Shown here in pieces: positions 33,595 through 42,503 of a DNA stretch of 64,000 nucleotides; the stretch's first letter is position 1, and each line of letters opens with the position of its first letter. The notes beneath the pieces were generated by a model. It was not told the DNA's origin. It saw only the letters and a program-made list of their open reading frames with translations, and did no database searches. The DNA comes from Streptomyces sp. NBC_00258 (lineage in GTDB: Bacteria; Actinomycetota; Actinomycetes; Streptomycetales; Streptomycetaceae): NCBI RefSeq assembly GCF_036182465.1, contig NZ_CP108081.1, positions 11,718,001 through 11,782,000 on the forward strand, in the 5' to 3' direction. Both the position numbers and the translations under genes were made by a program.

Positions 33595-36534
33595 ATGGCG
33601 GTTCAGATCTCGGTACTCGGCGACATCCGGGTACTGATCGACGGGAATCCGGTCGAGTTGGGTCCGCCGAGACGGCAGTGCGTACTGGCGGGGCTCCTGA
33701 TCGACGCGGACCGGGTGGTGTCGTCCGACCGTCTCGCGGACCGGGTATGGAGTGGGCGGCCACCCGACGGCGCCCGGCAGATCCTGCACAGCTACATTTC
33801 GCGCCTGCGGAGGGCGTTTCTCCCTGCCGGCGAGCGGGTCGCGATCGAGCGGCGGCCCGGTGGATACGTCCTCGCTCTGGGGCCGGGGGCCGGCGGCGTC
33901 GCCGACGTCACGGTGGATCTGCACCGGTTCAGGGAGCTCGTGGACCGGGCGCGCCGTGCCGGCGAGGCTGCGGCCGACGACGGCGGGGAGCGGGCCACGG
34001 CCCTGCTGGACGAGGCGCTCGCGCTGTGGCACGGCGACGCCTTCGCCTCGCTGGAATCGCCGTGGATCGACGAGGTCCGCGCACGTCTGGACGAGGAACG
34101 GTTCCAGGCCGAGCTGGAGCGGGGCGATCTGCTGCTGCGGCAGGGCCGCCAGGCCCGGCTGCTCGTGGAGCTGCAGTCCCGTGTCGGAGAAAAGCCGTTG
34201 AACGAGCGCCTCGTCGGGCAGCTGATGCTGACCCTGTACCGGGAGGGCCGCTCGGCACACGCGCTCGAACAGTACGAACGCCTTCGCCGGGACCTCGCGG
34301 ACACCATGGGCGCGGACCCCGGCCCCGAACTGCAACGGCTGCACCTGCACATCCTCGACGCGAAGACCGGCCGGTCCGACGACCAGCAGCCACCCGCCCC
34401 CGCCGTGGCGCCGACCGCTCGCCCCGGTCAGCTCCCGCTGCCTCCATCCTCGTTGACCGGGCGGGCTCGGGAGCTGGCGGCGTTGGACATACGGCGCAGC
34501 GACACGGTGCCCGTCACCGTGATCTGCGGTCTGGGAGGTGTCGGAAAGACATCACTGGCGCTGCGCTGGGCGCACGACAATCTCCACCGCTGGCCCGACG
34601 GGCAACTCCACGCGAACCTGCGCGGATTCGCCCCCGCCGTCCGGCCCCTGACTCCGCAGGCCGTGATCCGCGGTTTCCTGACCGCCCTCGGCGTCGACCA
34701 GAGGGCCGTCCCGACGGACTTCGAGGCACAGACCGGTCTCTACCGCAGCCTGGTCGCCGGAAAACGGATCCTCATCCTCCTCGACAACGTCCATGACGCC
34801 GAGCAGGTCCGCCCCCTACTGCCGGGCTCTCCTTCCTGCACGGTTCTGATCACCTCCAGGAACCGGCTCAGCGGACTGGTCGCCGAGGGCGCCCTCCCCG
34901 TTGTCCTGGAACCTCTCACTGCCACCGAGGCCCACAGGCTGCTGGCCGACCGGCTCGGCGAGCAGAGGGTGGCCGCCGAACCCGAGGCGGCGACAGCCCT
35001 GATATTGAAGTGCGACAGGCTGCCCCTCGCACTCGCCGTGGCCTGCGCTCGGGCCATGAGCAACCCCCAGCTTCCGCTCGCCGCCCTGGCGGCCGAACTC
35101 CGCCCACACGAGACCCGGCTCGATGCCCTGGACACCGGCGACCTGAGCACCTCACTGCGCGCCGCGTTCGACTCCTCGTACGACGCCCTCGACGGCGCCG
35201 CCGCACGGTTGCTCTGCCTGCTGGGCCTCGCGCCCGGTCAGGACATCGGCCTGCCCGCCGCGGCCTCTCTCGCCGGGCTCCCGCCGGCGCGTGCCCGCGC
35301 GCTGCTGCGTGCGCTGGAGGACGCCCATCTCGTCCAGCAGCATGTGCCGGGGCGATACGGCCTCCACGACCTCGTACGCCTCTACGCCGCCGAGCGGGCC
35401 TCTCGGGACCAGCCTCCGGCGCAGCTCACCGAGGCGCTCAGTGCCCTGATCGGCTTCTACATCCGGACAGCGGACCGCGCTCATACGCTGATGGCCCCCC
35501 ACGGTACTTCTTCGGCTATCGCGGAAGGAGCGAAAGGCGCGGCAGACGCCGCAGGGGCGCAAGAGAGCCCATCGTCCGGTGGGCAGGTCCAGCTCGGGCT
35601 GGACGACTCGGCCGCGGCGCGGGAGTGGTTCGAGGCCGAACGGTCCTGCCTACTCGCCGCCCTTCAGCTCACGGTCTCGATGAGGCTCCACTCCCAGGTG
35701 TGGCGGCTCTGCTGGGACATCACCCTGTTCCTGCGCAGGTCCGGCGATGTCCAGGAACTCCTCAGCATCAGCGAGACCGGCCTCGCCGCCGCGCAGGCCC
35801 TGGAGGGCCCGACGGCACCGACCCTCCAGGCCCTGGCCCATCGTGGCCTGGCCTTCGCGATGCTGCTGGCCGATCGCGACGGGGCGAAGCTTCTCGATCA
35901 CCTGGGCAGGGCACTGAGCCTGTCCCAGGAGACGGGTGACCTGCTCAACCAGGCCCATACGCATCAGGGCCTGGTCATGGCACTGGACCGGGCCGATGAC
36001 CCCAAGGCCGCGCTGAAGCACGCCGAACGGTCTCTCGAACTGTACGAGAGAGCCGGCGACCCGCACGGCGAGGCCAACGCGCTCAACACACTGGGCTGGT
36101 GTCAGGGCCGCGTCGGTCACTACGAAGAGGCCGCGGCCAGCTGCCACAAGTCCCTGTCGGCCAGCCGGACATACGGCTGGCCGCACGCGGAGGCAGCCGT
36201 TCTGGACAGCCTCGGCCACATCAACACCCAAGCGGGCCGTCACCGTGAGGCCGTCGGATACTTCCGCCAGGCCCTGGACGCCTATCGCAACCGCCGCGAC
36301 GCCTACGAGATGGCGAACACGTTCAGCGGCCTGGCAGGGGCCCACCACGCCCTCGGCGAGTACGCCGAAGCCCGCACCGCCTGGCATCAGGCACTCACCC
36401 TCTACCGCGCCCAGCACCGGACAGCTCAGGCCGAGGAGACCGAGAACCGGCTCGGAGCAGAGGCGGAGCGGGTGAAGGCCGCGATCGTGCTGGCCGACGA
36501 TCCCGGCGGGGATCCGGTGGGGCGTCTGATGTGA
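33595..36534 (+). CDS. AfsR/SARP-family transcriptional regulator
   Basis: A 979-residue pathway regulator. Residues 1-~95 form an OmpR-like winged helix (VLGDIRVLIDGNPVELGPPR, ISRLRRAF). A bacterial transcriptional activation domain follows to ~250 (LWHGDAF, GRSAHALEQYERLRRDLA). The NB-ARC/STAND ATPase has Walker A LGGVGKTS (Lys318) and Walker B RILILLDNV. The C-terminal third has TPR repeats (HGEANALNTLGWCQGRVG and following). Such proteins activate secondary-metabolite genes and respond to kinase input. GGGGGAG precedes the ATG. No cluster adjoins, so it may act at a distance. Its last ~20 residues match those of the RsbW-like protein at 52.3 kb. Confidence 0.94.
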   Translation: MAVQISVLGDIRVLIDGNPVELGPPRRQCVLAGLLIDADRVVSSDRLADRVWSGRPPDGARQILHSYISRLRRAFLPAGERVAIERRPGGYVLALGPGAGGVADVTVDLHRFRELVDRARRAGEAAADDGGERATALLDEALALWHGDAFASLESPWIDEVRARLDEERFQAELERGDLLLRQGRQARLLVELQSRVGEKPLNERLVGQLMLTLYREGRSAHALEQYERLRRDLADTMGADPGPELQRLHLHILDAKTGRSDDQQPPAPAVAPTARPGQLPLPPSSLTGRARELAALDIRRSDTVPVTVICGLGGVGKTSLALRWAHDNLHRWPDGQLHANLRGFAPAVRPLTPQAVIRGFLTALGVDQRAVPTDFEAQTGLYRSLVAGKRILILLDNVHDAEQVRPLLPGSPSCTVLITSRNRLSGLVAEGALPVVLEPLTATEAHRLLADRLGEQRVAAEPEAATALILKCDRLPLALAVACARAMSNPQLPLAALAAELRPHETRLDALDTGDLSTSLRAAFDSSYDALDGAAARLLCLLGLAPGQDIGLPAAASLAGLPPARARALLRALEDAHLVQQHVPGRYGLHDLVRLYAAERASRDQPPAQLTEALSALIGFYIRTADRAHTLMAPHGTSSAIAEGAKGAADAAGAQESPSSGGQVQLGLDDSAAAREWFEAERSCLLAALQLTVSMRLHSQVWRLCWDITLFLRRSGDVQELLSISETGLAAAQALEGPTAPTLQALAHRGLAFAMLLADRDGAKLLDHLGRALSLSQETGDLLNQAHTHQGLVMALDRADDPKAALKHAERSLELYERAGDPHGEANALNTLGWCQGRVGHYEEAAASCHKSLSASRTYGWPHAEAAVLDSLGHINTQAGRHREAVGYFRQALDAYRNRRDAYEMANTFSGLAGAHHALGEYAEARTAWHQALTLYRAQHRTAQAEETENRLGAEAERVKAAIVLADDPGGDPVGRLM

Positions 36535-36535
36535 C
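36469..36535 (+). repeat. Gene-tail repeat shared with 52283-52350
   Basis: The last ~66 bases of the SARP gene encode RVKAAIVLADDPGGDPVGRL plus M and stop. The complement of 52283-52350 encodes RVKAAVVLADDPGGHPAGRL plus I and stop. Only about 9 bases differ, although the two proteins are otherwise unrelated. Confidence 0.8.
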
Positions 36536-36719
36536 CGGCCTGATCAGGCCGCTTGTGTCTGCGAGGGTGGGATTGTGGGCAGAGTGGTCAGGTTCTTCTT
36601 CTGGCGGGCGGGGCGGCCCGTCATCTGGTCCGGCTAGGGCACGCCCCCGCCCGGATACCACCCAGCCGACAGGAACACCCAAAATAATGCCCGTGCCTGG
36701 GCCGTAGGGACACAGCAGG

Positions 36720-37208
36720 TCAGATGTCCAGGGAGTTCAGATCGCGGCGGAGGACGTTGCGAGCCGCTTCGGTCGCGTCTCTGTGTGCCTGTCTGGCTGC
36801 TTGATAGTCCGGTGTCGGGACGGTGGCGCCGGAAGCGAGTACCTCGCGGATCTTTCGAAGCGAGGTGTACGACGCGTCAATCGCCGTCACCACCTCATTG
36901 GTTGCTGTGAGGATCAGCCGTTCCCGTGCCTCATCGCATCCCGACGCCTGGTGTACCTGCCGGATCCTGGCCGCTCTCGCCTGCGGACTCGCATGCTCTT
37001 CGTCGGCGGCCAGCCGCATGGCTTCGTGCGCCCTGCGAAAGGAGACGAGGCAGTCCGCGTACAGGTTCCGGCGGTCCTGCTGCCTGTTGTCCCTGGTGGT
37101 GCGCCGCCAGCGCACATGCTCGCCGACCAGGGTGGCTCCCACCCCCACTACGGCCCCAAGCTCCGTCCCAACCAGACTCGACCACTCCACGCCAACGGAT
37201 GGTGCCAT
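36720..37208 (-). CDS. Small membrane-anchored hypothetical protein
   Basis: A 162-residue protein with one N-terminal hydrophobic segment (GTELGAVVGVGATLVGEHV) followed by a charged helical region (RWRRTTRDNRQQDRRNLYAD). This layout recurs in Streptomyces hypothetical proteins with a single-pass anchor and a cytoplasmic coiled helix. Start at ATG 37208; a 21-codon extension is possible but unlikely. Function unknown. Confidence 0.7.
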   Translation of the reverse strand: MAPSVGVEWSSLVGTELGAVVGVGATLVGEHVRWRRTTRDNRQQDRRNLYADCLVSFRRAHEAMRLAADEEHASPQARAARIRQVHQASGCDEARERLILTATNEVVTAIDASYTSLRKIREVLASGATVPTPDYQAARQAHRDATEAARNVLRRDLNSLDI

Positions 37209-37267
37209 GCACGGCACAGGACACAAAACCCTCTGATCCGTAAGCGGAAGTCTCCAGGTGCCCACGA

Positions 37268-37921
37268 TCAAGGAGAAGGTTCAGGTGGTTCAGGGGGTGT
37301 GAGGGTGTCGAGCCGGGCGGCGAGGGCGGGGTGGGCGGCGGTCAGGTGGGGGCGGGCGGCGGCCAGGGGGGCGAGGAGGTCGGCGGGGTCGTCGTGGGCG
37401 AGGGCCGCGTGGAGCTTGGTGAGCGGGCGGCGGGCAGCGGCGGGGAGGTCGGTGAGGGCGGTGATCTGTCCGGCGAGGCGACGCAGGTCGGCGGCGTTGG
37501 TGCGGGCCCAGGTGGCGGTGGTGCGGTCTGCGGCCCGGGCCTGGCGGGTGGCCGTCACGCGTTGCTCGCCGGTGGTTCCGGCGGGGCCGGGGCGGCCGCG
37601 CAGATAGCGGCGTTCGGCTGCCTGGCGGCTGGCGACGCCGAGGGGATGGGCGAGGTCGGCCCAGCTGGCACCCGCGTCGCGTGCGGTTTCGATCAGGCCG
37701 GTCTCCCATCCGGCGAGCTGCTCGCGAACCTGCCGCAGCAGCATCAGGGAGGCCAGCGCCTGCTCCGGCCCGGGACCGGGAGCATCCGGGGTGTCGGGAG
37801 AGTCTCGCTGGGCGTCGTGCAGGGCATCGTCTATGGCGGTGAGGGCCGCTGCGGCGGCGAGGAACGACGCCGGGCTGTGGGCGTTCGTGCTGGTCGTGGC
37901 CGGTTGGCCGGATGCGGTCAC
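37268..37921 (-). CDS. Probable HSP18 transcriptional regulator
   Basis: A 217-residue protein divergent from the small heat-shock gene, with an HTH-like core (DAGASWADLAHPLGVASRQ followed by AAERRYLRG). Streptomyces genes in this position are described as regulators of hsp18, and RheA of S. albus represses hsp18 from an adjacent gene. The C-terminal half is helical and Ala/Leu-rich. The second GTG (37921) is chosen because GAGGGAG is 6 bases upstream; the first GTG (37927) abuts it. Role inferred from position and the operator between the genes. Confidence 0.68.
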   Translation of the reverse strand: MTASGQPATTSTNAHSPASFLAAAAALTAIDDALHDAQRDSPDTPDAPGPGPEQALASLMLLRQVREQLAGWETGLIETARDAGASWADLAHPLGVASRQAAERRYLRGRPGPAGTTGEQRVTATRQARAADRTTATWARTNAADLRRLAGQITALTDLPAAARRPLTKLHAALAHDDPADLLAPLAAARPHLTAAHPALAARLDTLTPPEPPEPSP

Positions 37922-37964
37922 GGGCACCTCCCTCGGGTTGTCATCACATGGACGACACCATGTT

Positions 37965-37983
37965 TGTCATCCATTGGATGACA
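37965..37983. promoter_or_regulatory. RheA-type operator TGTCATC-N5-GATGACA
   Basis: TGTCATCCATTGGATGACA is an exact copy of the published RheA operator pattern (TGTCATC-5N-GATGACA) that controls hsp18 in Streptomyces albus. It lies between the divergent regulator and hsp18 genes, so one bound repressor could control both. A related half-site, TGTCATC, is at 37939-37945. Confidence 0.85.
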
Positions 37984-38050
37984 TGTTACAACGGTGTCAG
38001 TGAAGCGCATTGGCAGCAACTGCCTGAACCTGCTGGAGGTGTTTTTCGCG

Positions 38051-38482
38051 ATGTTGATGCGCACTGATCCCTTCCGTGAGCTGGACCGGCTGGCGCAGCA
38101 GCTGATGGGCCCGGGCACATGGTCCCGCCCGTCCGCGATGCCGATGGACGCCTACCGCGAGGGCGACGAGTACGTGGTGGCCTTCGACCTTCCCGGCGTC
38201 AGCGCCGACGCGCTCGACATCGACGTCGAGCGGAACATGCTCACCGTCAAGGCCGAGCGCAGGCCGGCGGCGAAGGCCGATGACGTGCAGATGGAGCTGT
38301 CGGAGCGACCGCTGGGCGTCTTCTCCCGCCAGATCGTGCTCGCCGACACCCTCGACACCGAGCACATCAGGGCCGACTACGACGCGGGCGTGCTCACTCT
38401 GCGCATCCCGATCGCCGAGCGCGCCAAGCCCCGCAAGATCTCCATCGGCGCCGGCTCCGGCCGCAACGAGATCTCCGGCTGA
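38051..38482 (+). CDS. hsp18: Hsp20/alpha-crystallin small heat-shock protein (Hsp18)
   Basis: A 143-residue chaperone. The alpha-crystallin domain runs from ~38 to ~135 (PMDAYREGDEYVVAFDLPGV, LTVKAERRP, FSRQIVLADTLD, YDAGVLTLRIPIAE), with the dimerisation and C-terminal IxI-type (KISIGAG) elements. ATG 38051 has GGAGG upstream; a 19-codon extension is less likely. It holds unfolded proteins during heat stress. Regulated by the RheA-type operator upstream. Confidence 0.93.
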   Translation: MLMRTDPFRELDRLAQQLMGPGTWSRPSAMPMDAYREGDEYVVAFDLPGVSADALDIDVERNMLTVKAERRPAAKADDVQMELSERPLGVFSRQIVLADTLDTEHIRADYDAGVLTLRIPIAERAKPRKISIGAGSGRNEISG

Positions 38483-38583
38483 CACCGGCCGGACGGGTGC
38501 GGAGGACGGGCACCTGATCTCCCCCTCTCATTCCGCCCTCCGCACCCCATGGGCAGTCTGAAGAGGAAGAGGCGGCGGCTGAG

Positions 38584-38979
38584 ATGACTCTGCGGCGCGA
38601 AGTGTTCCTCGAGCACGTGAAGGAACGCGGCGAATACGGAACTGCGGAAGAAGCCGAGCGCGCGGCCCGCGTGGTGCTCGCCCTCCTGGGCGCGCATCTG
38701 GTCGGCGACATCCGCGCCCACCTCGCGGCGCGCCTGCCGGAGGGCTACGCACTGATCCTCCTCAACCCGCTGCAGAGCGCCGAACCGCTGCCCCCGCAGC
38801 GGTTCGTCCGGGCGGCCGCCGCCTGGATCGAGGGCGCCACCGAGCAGACCGCGGCCTGGGACGTCAGCGCCGTGCTGTCCACCGTCGCCGACGCAGCCGA
38901 CGATGACCTGCTGGGGCAGATCCTGCTCCAGCTTCCCGCCGGCTACGACCTCCTCTTCGGCCGCCCCCAGCCCACCTGA
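38584..38979 (+). CDS. DUF2267 protein
   Basis: A 131-residue protein of the DUF2267 family (FLEHVKERGEYGTAEEAERA, LAARLPEGYALIL). The C-terminal half resembles a second partial domain (LLGQILLQLPAGYDLLFG). DUF2267 proteins often accompany stress-response genes in actinobacteria. Follows hsp18 by ~100 bp on the same strand and may be co-expressed. Confidence 0.85.
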   Translation: MTLRREVFLEHVKERGEYGTAEEAERAARVVLALLGAHLVGDIRAHLAARLPEGYALILLNPLQSAEPLPPQRFVRAAAAWIEGATEQTAAWDVSAVLSTVADAADDDLLGQILLQLPAGYDLLFGRPQPT

Positions 38980-39036
38980 CCATGACGGGTGGTGCCAACC
39001 GGGCACCACCCCACTCCACGAAAGGCATGCACCGCA

Positions 39037-39480
39037 GTGATCTCCGACGCGCGCGTACCGCTTGAGCACCAGCAGCCGTACGGGACGGCGTATGAGCAGA
39101 TGCTGGAGAAGGTCCGCTACGAAGGCGCCTACCCCACACGCGAGCGGGCCGACGAAGCCGTCCGCCTGGTCCTGGCGGGGCTGGGGCGTCAGCTGACCGG
39201 CGACGAGCGCGTCGATCTCGCCGCCCGTCTGCCCCTGGAGGCCGCCCGCGCCCTCACCGCGCAGATCCCCGACCCCCAGCCCCTCACCGGCTGGGCCTTC
39301 GTCAAGGACCTCGCCGCCCGCACCGGCGCCTCCCTGGCCACCACCCGCTGGGACACCGGATCTGTCTTCTCCGCCCTCGCCACCCACGCCGGCCCCGACC
39401 TCACCACCCGCATCCTGCGCCAACTCCCCACCGGCTACGCCCTGCTGTTCGGCCGCGCCGAACTCACCCCCGCCGCGTAG
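39037..39480 (+). CDS. DUF2267 protein, paralog
   Basis: A ~147-residue DUF2267 protein (YEQMLEKVRYEGAYPTRERA, LAGLGRQLTGDERVDLAARL). Its C-terminus (RQLPTGYALLFGRAEL) mirrors the preceding gene, indicating tandem duplication. GTG 39037 is chosen, with GAAAGG about 13 bases upstream; an in-frame extension to 38989 is less likely. Confidence 0.82.
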   Translation: MISDARVPLEHQQPYGTAYEQMLEKVRYEGAYPTRERADEAVRLVLAGLGRQLTGDERVDLAARLPLEAARALTAQIPDPQPLTGWAFVKDLAARTGASLATTRWDTGSVFSALATHAGPDLTTRILRQLPTGYALLFGRAELTPAA

Positions 39481-39684
39481 ACGCCGAGGTGCGGGCAGCC
39501 GGCGTGCCGCCGGGTGGCTGAGTCCAGGATGTGCAGCTGGACGTCGGGCATCGGTAGATGGGCCGGACGCGTACCCGGCGCAGGCGAGCGGCGTCCCGGG
39601 GCGTTGGGTGGAGCCGCCCGGGGACGCCGTTGTGGGTCATGCCGTGCCGGGAGCCTTCACGGCCTCGGTCCGGTATCGGTGGGG

Positions 39685-40161
39685 TCAGCGGCGGTGGTTG
39701 CCGCCGCCGTTGTGGCGGCCCCAGGACTCGTCGTCGATGCGGCGGCCGTTGTCGTTGCGCAGGGTGGCGGTGTCGGAGCGGTTGTCCCACACGTAGTGGC
39801 GGCGGTCCTGGAAGACGTGGCCGTCGTGGTCGCGGCCTTGGCCGGTGTGGACGCGGACGGTCTCGTGGCCGCGCAGGCGGTAGTGGTTGAAGGTGTAGGT
39901 GCGGCCGTCCTTGTTCTTGAGCGTCCAGCCGTCGAGGTTGACGCTGCGCCGGCCGGTGTTGGTGATGTCGACCCACTCCTTGTTCAGGGAGCGGTTGGAG
40001 CGGTTGTCGTAGCCGGGGGAGTCGTACTGCACGTCGCTGATCTCGACGTGGGAGCGCCTGGCCTGGGGGCCGCTGTCCGCGGAGGCGGGCAGGGCAACCG
40101 CACCGAGCGCGGCGCCGGCCACGAGAACCGCGGCGATACGGCGGGTGGTACGAGATGACAT
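39685..40161 (-). CDS. Secreted lamin-tail-domain protein
   Basis: A 158-residue secreted protein: signal peptide MSSRTTRRIAAVLVAGAALG with cleavage after ASA, then a lamin-tail (LTD) beta-sandwich. Diagnostic segments are VEISDVQYDSPG, NKEWVDITNTGRRSVNLDGW, RTYTFNHYRL and SDTATLRNDNGRRIDD. Bacterial LTD proteins are often surface adhesins or nuclease partners; here it is single-domain. GGGGGA precedes the ATG. A His/Asn-rich tail (RHNGGGNHRR) ends the protein. Confidence 0.88.
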   Translation of the reverse strand: MSSRTTRRIAAVLVAGAALGAVALPASADSGPQARRSHVEISDVQYDSPGYDNRSNRSLNKEWVDITNTGRRSVNLDGWTLKNKDGRTYTFNHYRLRGHETVRVHTGQGRDHDGHVFQDRRHYVWDNRSDTATLRNDNGRRIDDESWGRHNGGGNHRR

Positions 40162-40708
40162 GGAGTCCCCCAACGGTGCGAGTCCTGAGGGCCGGCCCTG
40201 ACCGGTCACCTGGGACGGTGTGCGTTCCCCGGCGAGTGCCGAGGACCCACAGCTTGGCCCTGGCCCGCCCGGCTCTGCGGGTGTCCTGCTTGGTGTTGCT
40301 GTATGCGGACATTTCCGTAACCGTCGGATGGGGGCCGCAGCTAACCCGGCGGACGGCCAACGGCAGTTCGCTGCCCACCGCACCGACACCGGGGAGACCG
40401 CCGCGGAAGCGGTTTCCAGCGCCCCGCGCGCCCCCGCCGCACCCCCACCACATGCTGGCCGCCGTGCCTGCGAAACCCGTAACAGGTCCAGGAGCCGGTT
40501 TTTCGCTCCGCTGTTCCAGAGTGCTGGAAGCGTTCGAGCGGATCAGAGCAGGCGCGGTATCGAGCCGGTGTCCCACCGTGCCGGACGCGCTGCCCGCGTC
40601 CGCGCCCACCGACTCCTGACAGTGAAGGCCCGGCCCTCGTTCTCTTGGCTGCCTTCCCGCCGGCGCCCTGCATAGGTTTTCGGGAGGGTTCTGCGGCGGG
40701 TCCTCTGA
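40162..40708. other. Intergenic, no gene supported
   Basis: Contains the leftward promoter of the LTD gene. Frames that cross it have poor composition and no ribosome sites. Nothing else seen. Confidence 0.4.
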
Positions 40709-40924
40709 TCAGCTCGCCTGTGTGCGGGTGTTGTTGAAGCGGACGCCGGTGCCCCAGTTCTCCCGGGCGGTGGTCATGCACCAGTGGCACAGGGGCAGAC
40801 CTCCGCTGCCGTATCTGTGGGTGCTGCGCTGGCAGCCGGAGCAGGGTCCGACCAGGCTGCTGGAGCAGGTGAAGGTGGAGGGGTCCGGCTCGCTGATCGG
40901 CGGCGGGAAAGCACTACTGGTCAT
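40709..40924 (-). CDS. Small zinc-ribbon-like protein
   Basis: A 71-residue protein beginning MTSSAFPPPISEPDPSTF. Four cysteines in two CxxC-type pairs (CSGCQ and CHWC), about 20 residues apart, suggest a zinc ribbon. It ends RENWGTGVRFNNTRTQAS. Together with the downstream DUF6233 gene it belongs to a block of small actinomycete-specific genes. Function unknown. Confidence 0.65.
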   Translation of the reverse strand: MTSSAFPPPISEPDPSTFTCSSSLVGPCSGCQRSTHRYGSGGLPLCHWCMTTARENWGTGVRFNNTRTQAS

Positions 40925-40989
40925 CAGGGGCAGCCTGTTCTGGGGGAGGGGGTGGGTGCGGTGAACGTGGCCGGAGGGGGCCGGGCCGG

Positions 40990-41364
40990 TCAGCGCGCCG
41001 TAGCGGCGAGGGCCGGTCGGGTGGGTAAGCCGAGGATGTCCAGGGCGGTGTCGGGCCGGCAATGGCTGCAGGCCCGCACTCCCGAGGCGAGGAGCCGGCG
41101 GGCCTCGTCCCGGCCGACCGGGCGCCGTCGTTTGCCTGCGGCGTAGCAGCCGCCCATGTGGACCTCGGCGGGCGGCCGTCCGTCGCCGATGCCGAGTTCG
41201 ACGATCCACTCCGGCTCCGTGGGCCGGGTCTGCCGTCCGTGCTGCTGCTCGGCTTCCCGTTTCTGGAGGGCGGCGATCTTGTCGTCGATGCGCTGCAGCC
41301 ACATGGCATGCCAGGTCCTCAGTGCGTGCAGTCGTCCCAGGTCAGGGGGCAGGTCGTCCAGCAT
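40990..41364 (-). CDS. DUF6233 family protein
   Basis: A 124-residue protein typical of DUF6233: MLDDLPPDLGRLHALRTWHA, IAALQKREAEQQ, EWIVELGIGDGRPP, VHMGGCYAAGKRRRPV and GVRACSHCRPDTALDILG. The family is restricted largely to Streptomyces and often lies in integrated elements. Start ATG 41364. Divergent from the Y-family polymerase homolog. Confidence 0.8.
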   Translation of the reverse strand: MLDDLPPDLGRLHALRTWHAMWLQRIDDKIAALQKREAEQQHGRQTRPTEPEWIVELGIGDGRPPAEVHMGGCYAAGKRRRPVGRDEARRLLASGVRACSHCRPDTALDILGLPTRPALAATAR

Positions 41365-41455
41365 GGTCCGTCCCGGGGATCTTCGACTGTGGGGCTGCAT
41401 CTCTCGCGTGTTCGAATACTAGTTCTATAAGGTGAGTGTAGTGGAGGTGGGTGCC

Positions 41456-42469
41456 ATGGCGGCGGAAGCGGTGTCGGGAGATCAGCGGGTGTCGAGTGTG
41501 CTGCATGTGCGCTGCCCCGACCGCCTGCCGGAAGAGGCCTTCCGGCAAGTCCTGGAACTGCTCACGGAGTTTTCCCCGGTCGTTCAGGCGCTGCCACCGT
41601 CCGCAGCCCTGGTGCAGCTGAAGGGCGCCCTGCGCTACCACGGCACCAGTACCCGGCACTTGGGGGAGGTGCTGCGGATACGGGCCCTCTCTCGTCTGGG
41701 TGTCGACGTGCGCGTGGGGATCGGCCCGACGATCGTGGTCGCGGCCACGGCCTCCGGCCAGATCGATGCCCCCGGCGGCGTCCTCGCCATCGACCCCGAC
41801 CATTTCGTCGACTGGCTGGGTCCGCTGCCCGTCGAAGCCTTGCACGGCATCGGTCCGAAGCAGGCGGCGGCGCTGCGGGAGTTCGGCGTGCACTGCGTGG
41901 GCCTGCTTGCCGCGGTCCCGCCGGGCACTGTGCAGCGCCTGCTCGGCGGGCGTGCTGGGCGGATGGCCGCCGACCGGGCCCGCGGCATCGACCCGCGCCC
42001 CGTCGCCCCACGTGCGCTGCCCGCCACCCTGACCGTGCGCCACGCCTTCGCCCAACAGACCCTGGACGGCGCGCTGGTCCGCGCGGCCCTGCTGGACCTG
42101 GTCGTGCAGCTCGCCCACCAGCTGCGCCAGCGCGGCCAGGTGGCCCGCGGCCTGACCCTGACACTGCGGTTCGCCGGCGGGACGTCGTGGGAGAAGACGC
42201 GTCGTCTGCCGGAGGCTTCGGCGCATGACGACGACTTGCGAACCCTGGCGTATCGCATCGTCGATGCTGCGGGTCTGCAGCGCGGCCGCCTGACCGGGCT
42301 GGTCCTCAAGGGCGAGGACCTGGTCGACGCCGACCAGGTTGCCCAGCAGATCAGCCTGGACCAGGCGCGGGAGGATCGTCTGGTCGCTGAGGCTGTCAGC
42401 GATCGGATCCGCGCGAAGTTCGGGCCCGGTGCGATCGGCCCGGCCGCCACGTTCCTGCGTGTCTCATGA
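41456..42469 (+). CDS. Y-family DNA polymerase homolog lacking catalytic residues
   Basis: A 337-residue protein aligned with Y-family (DinB/UmuC/ImuB-like) polymerases: VGIGPTIVVAATAS (palm), ALHGIGPKQAAALREFG (thumb helix-hairpin-helix), LGGRAGRMAADRARGIDPRP, then the little-finger domain (LTLRFAGGTSWEK). The strand that normally bears the metal Asp reads VLHVRCPDRLPEE, and the second acidic motif reads ALVQLKGALRYHG, so the catalytic carboxylates are missing. A non-catalytic accessory role, as for ImuB, is plausible. ATG 41456 has GGAGGTGG 5 bases upstream. Confidence 0.82.
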   Translation: MAAEAVSGDQRVSSVLHVRCPDRLPEEAFRQVLELLTEFSPVVQALPPSAALVQLKGALRYHGTSTRHLGEVLRIRALSRLGVDVRVGIGPTIVVAATASGQIDAPGGVLAIDPDHFVDWLGPLPVEALHGIGPKQAAALREFGVHCVGLLAAVPPGTVQRLLGGRAGRMAADRARGIDPRPVAPRALPATLTVRHAFAQQTLDGALVRAALLDLVVQLAHQLRQRGQVARGLTLTLRFAGGTSWEKTRRLPEASAHDDDLRTLAYRIVDAAGLQRGRLTGLVLKGEDLVDADQVAQQISLDQAREDRLVAEAVSDRIRAKFGPGAIGPAATFLRVS

Positions 42470-42503
42470 CCGGGTTTCCGGCCCGCAGGTGGAGGTGAGA
42501 GGG

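Noticed and set aside
39514..40158. 214-codon plus-strand Val/Ala/Gly-rich frame
   Set aside because: Antisense to the lamin-tail gene; has the low-complexity look of a GC-skew shadow.
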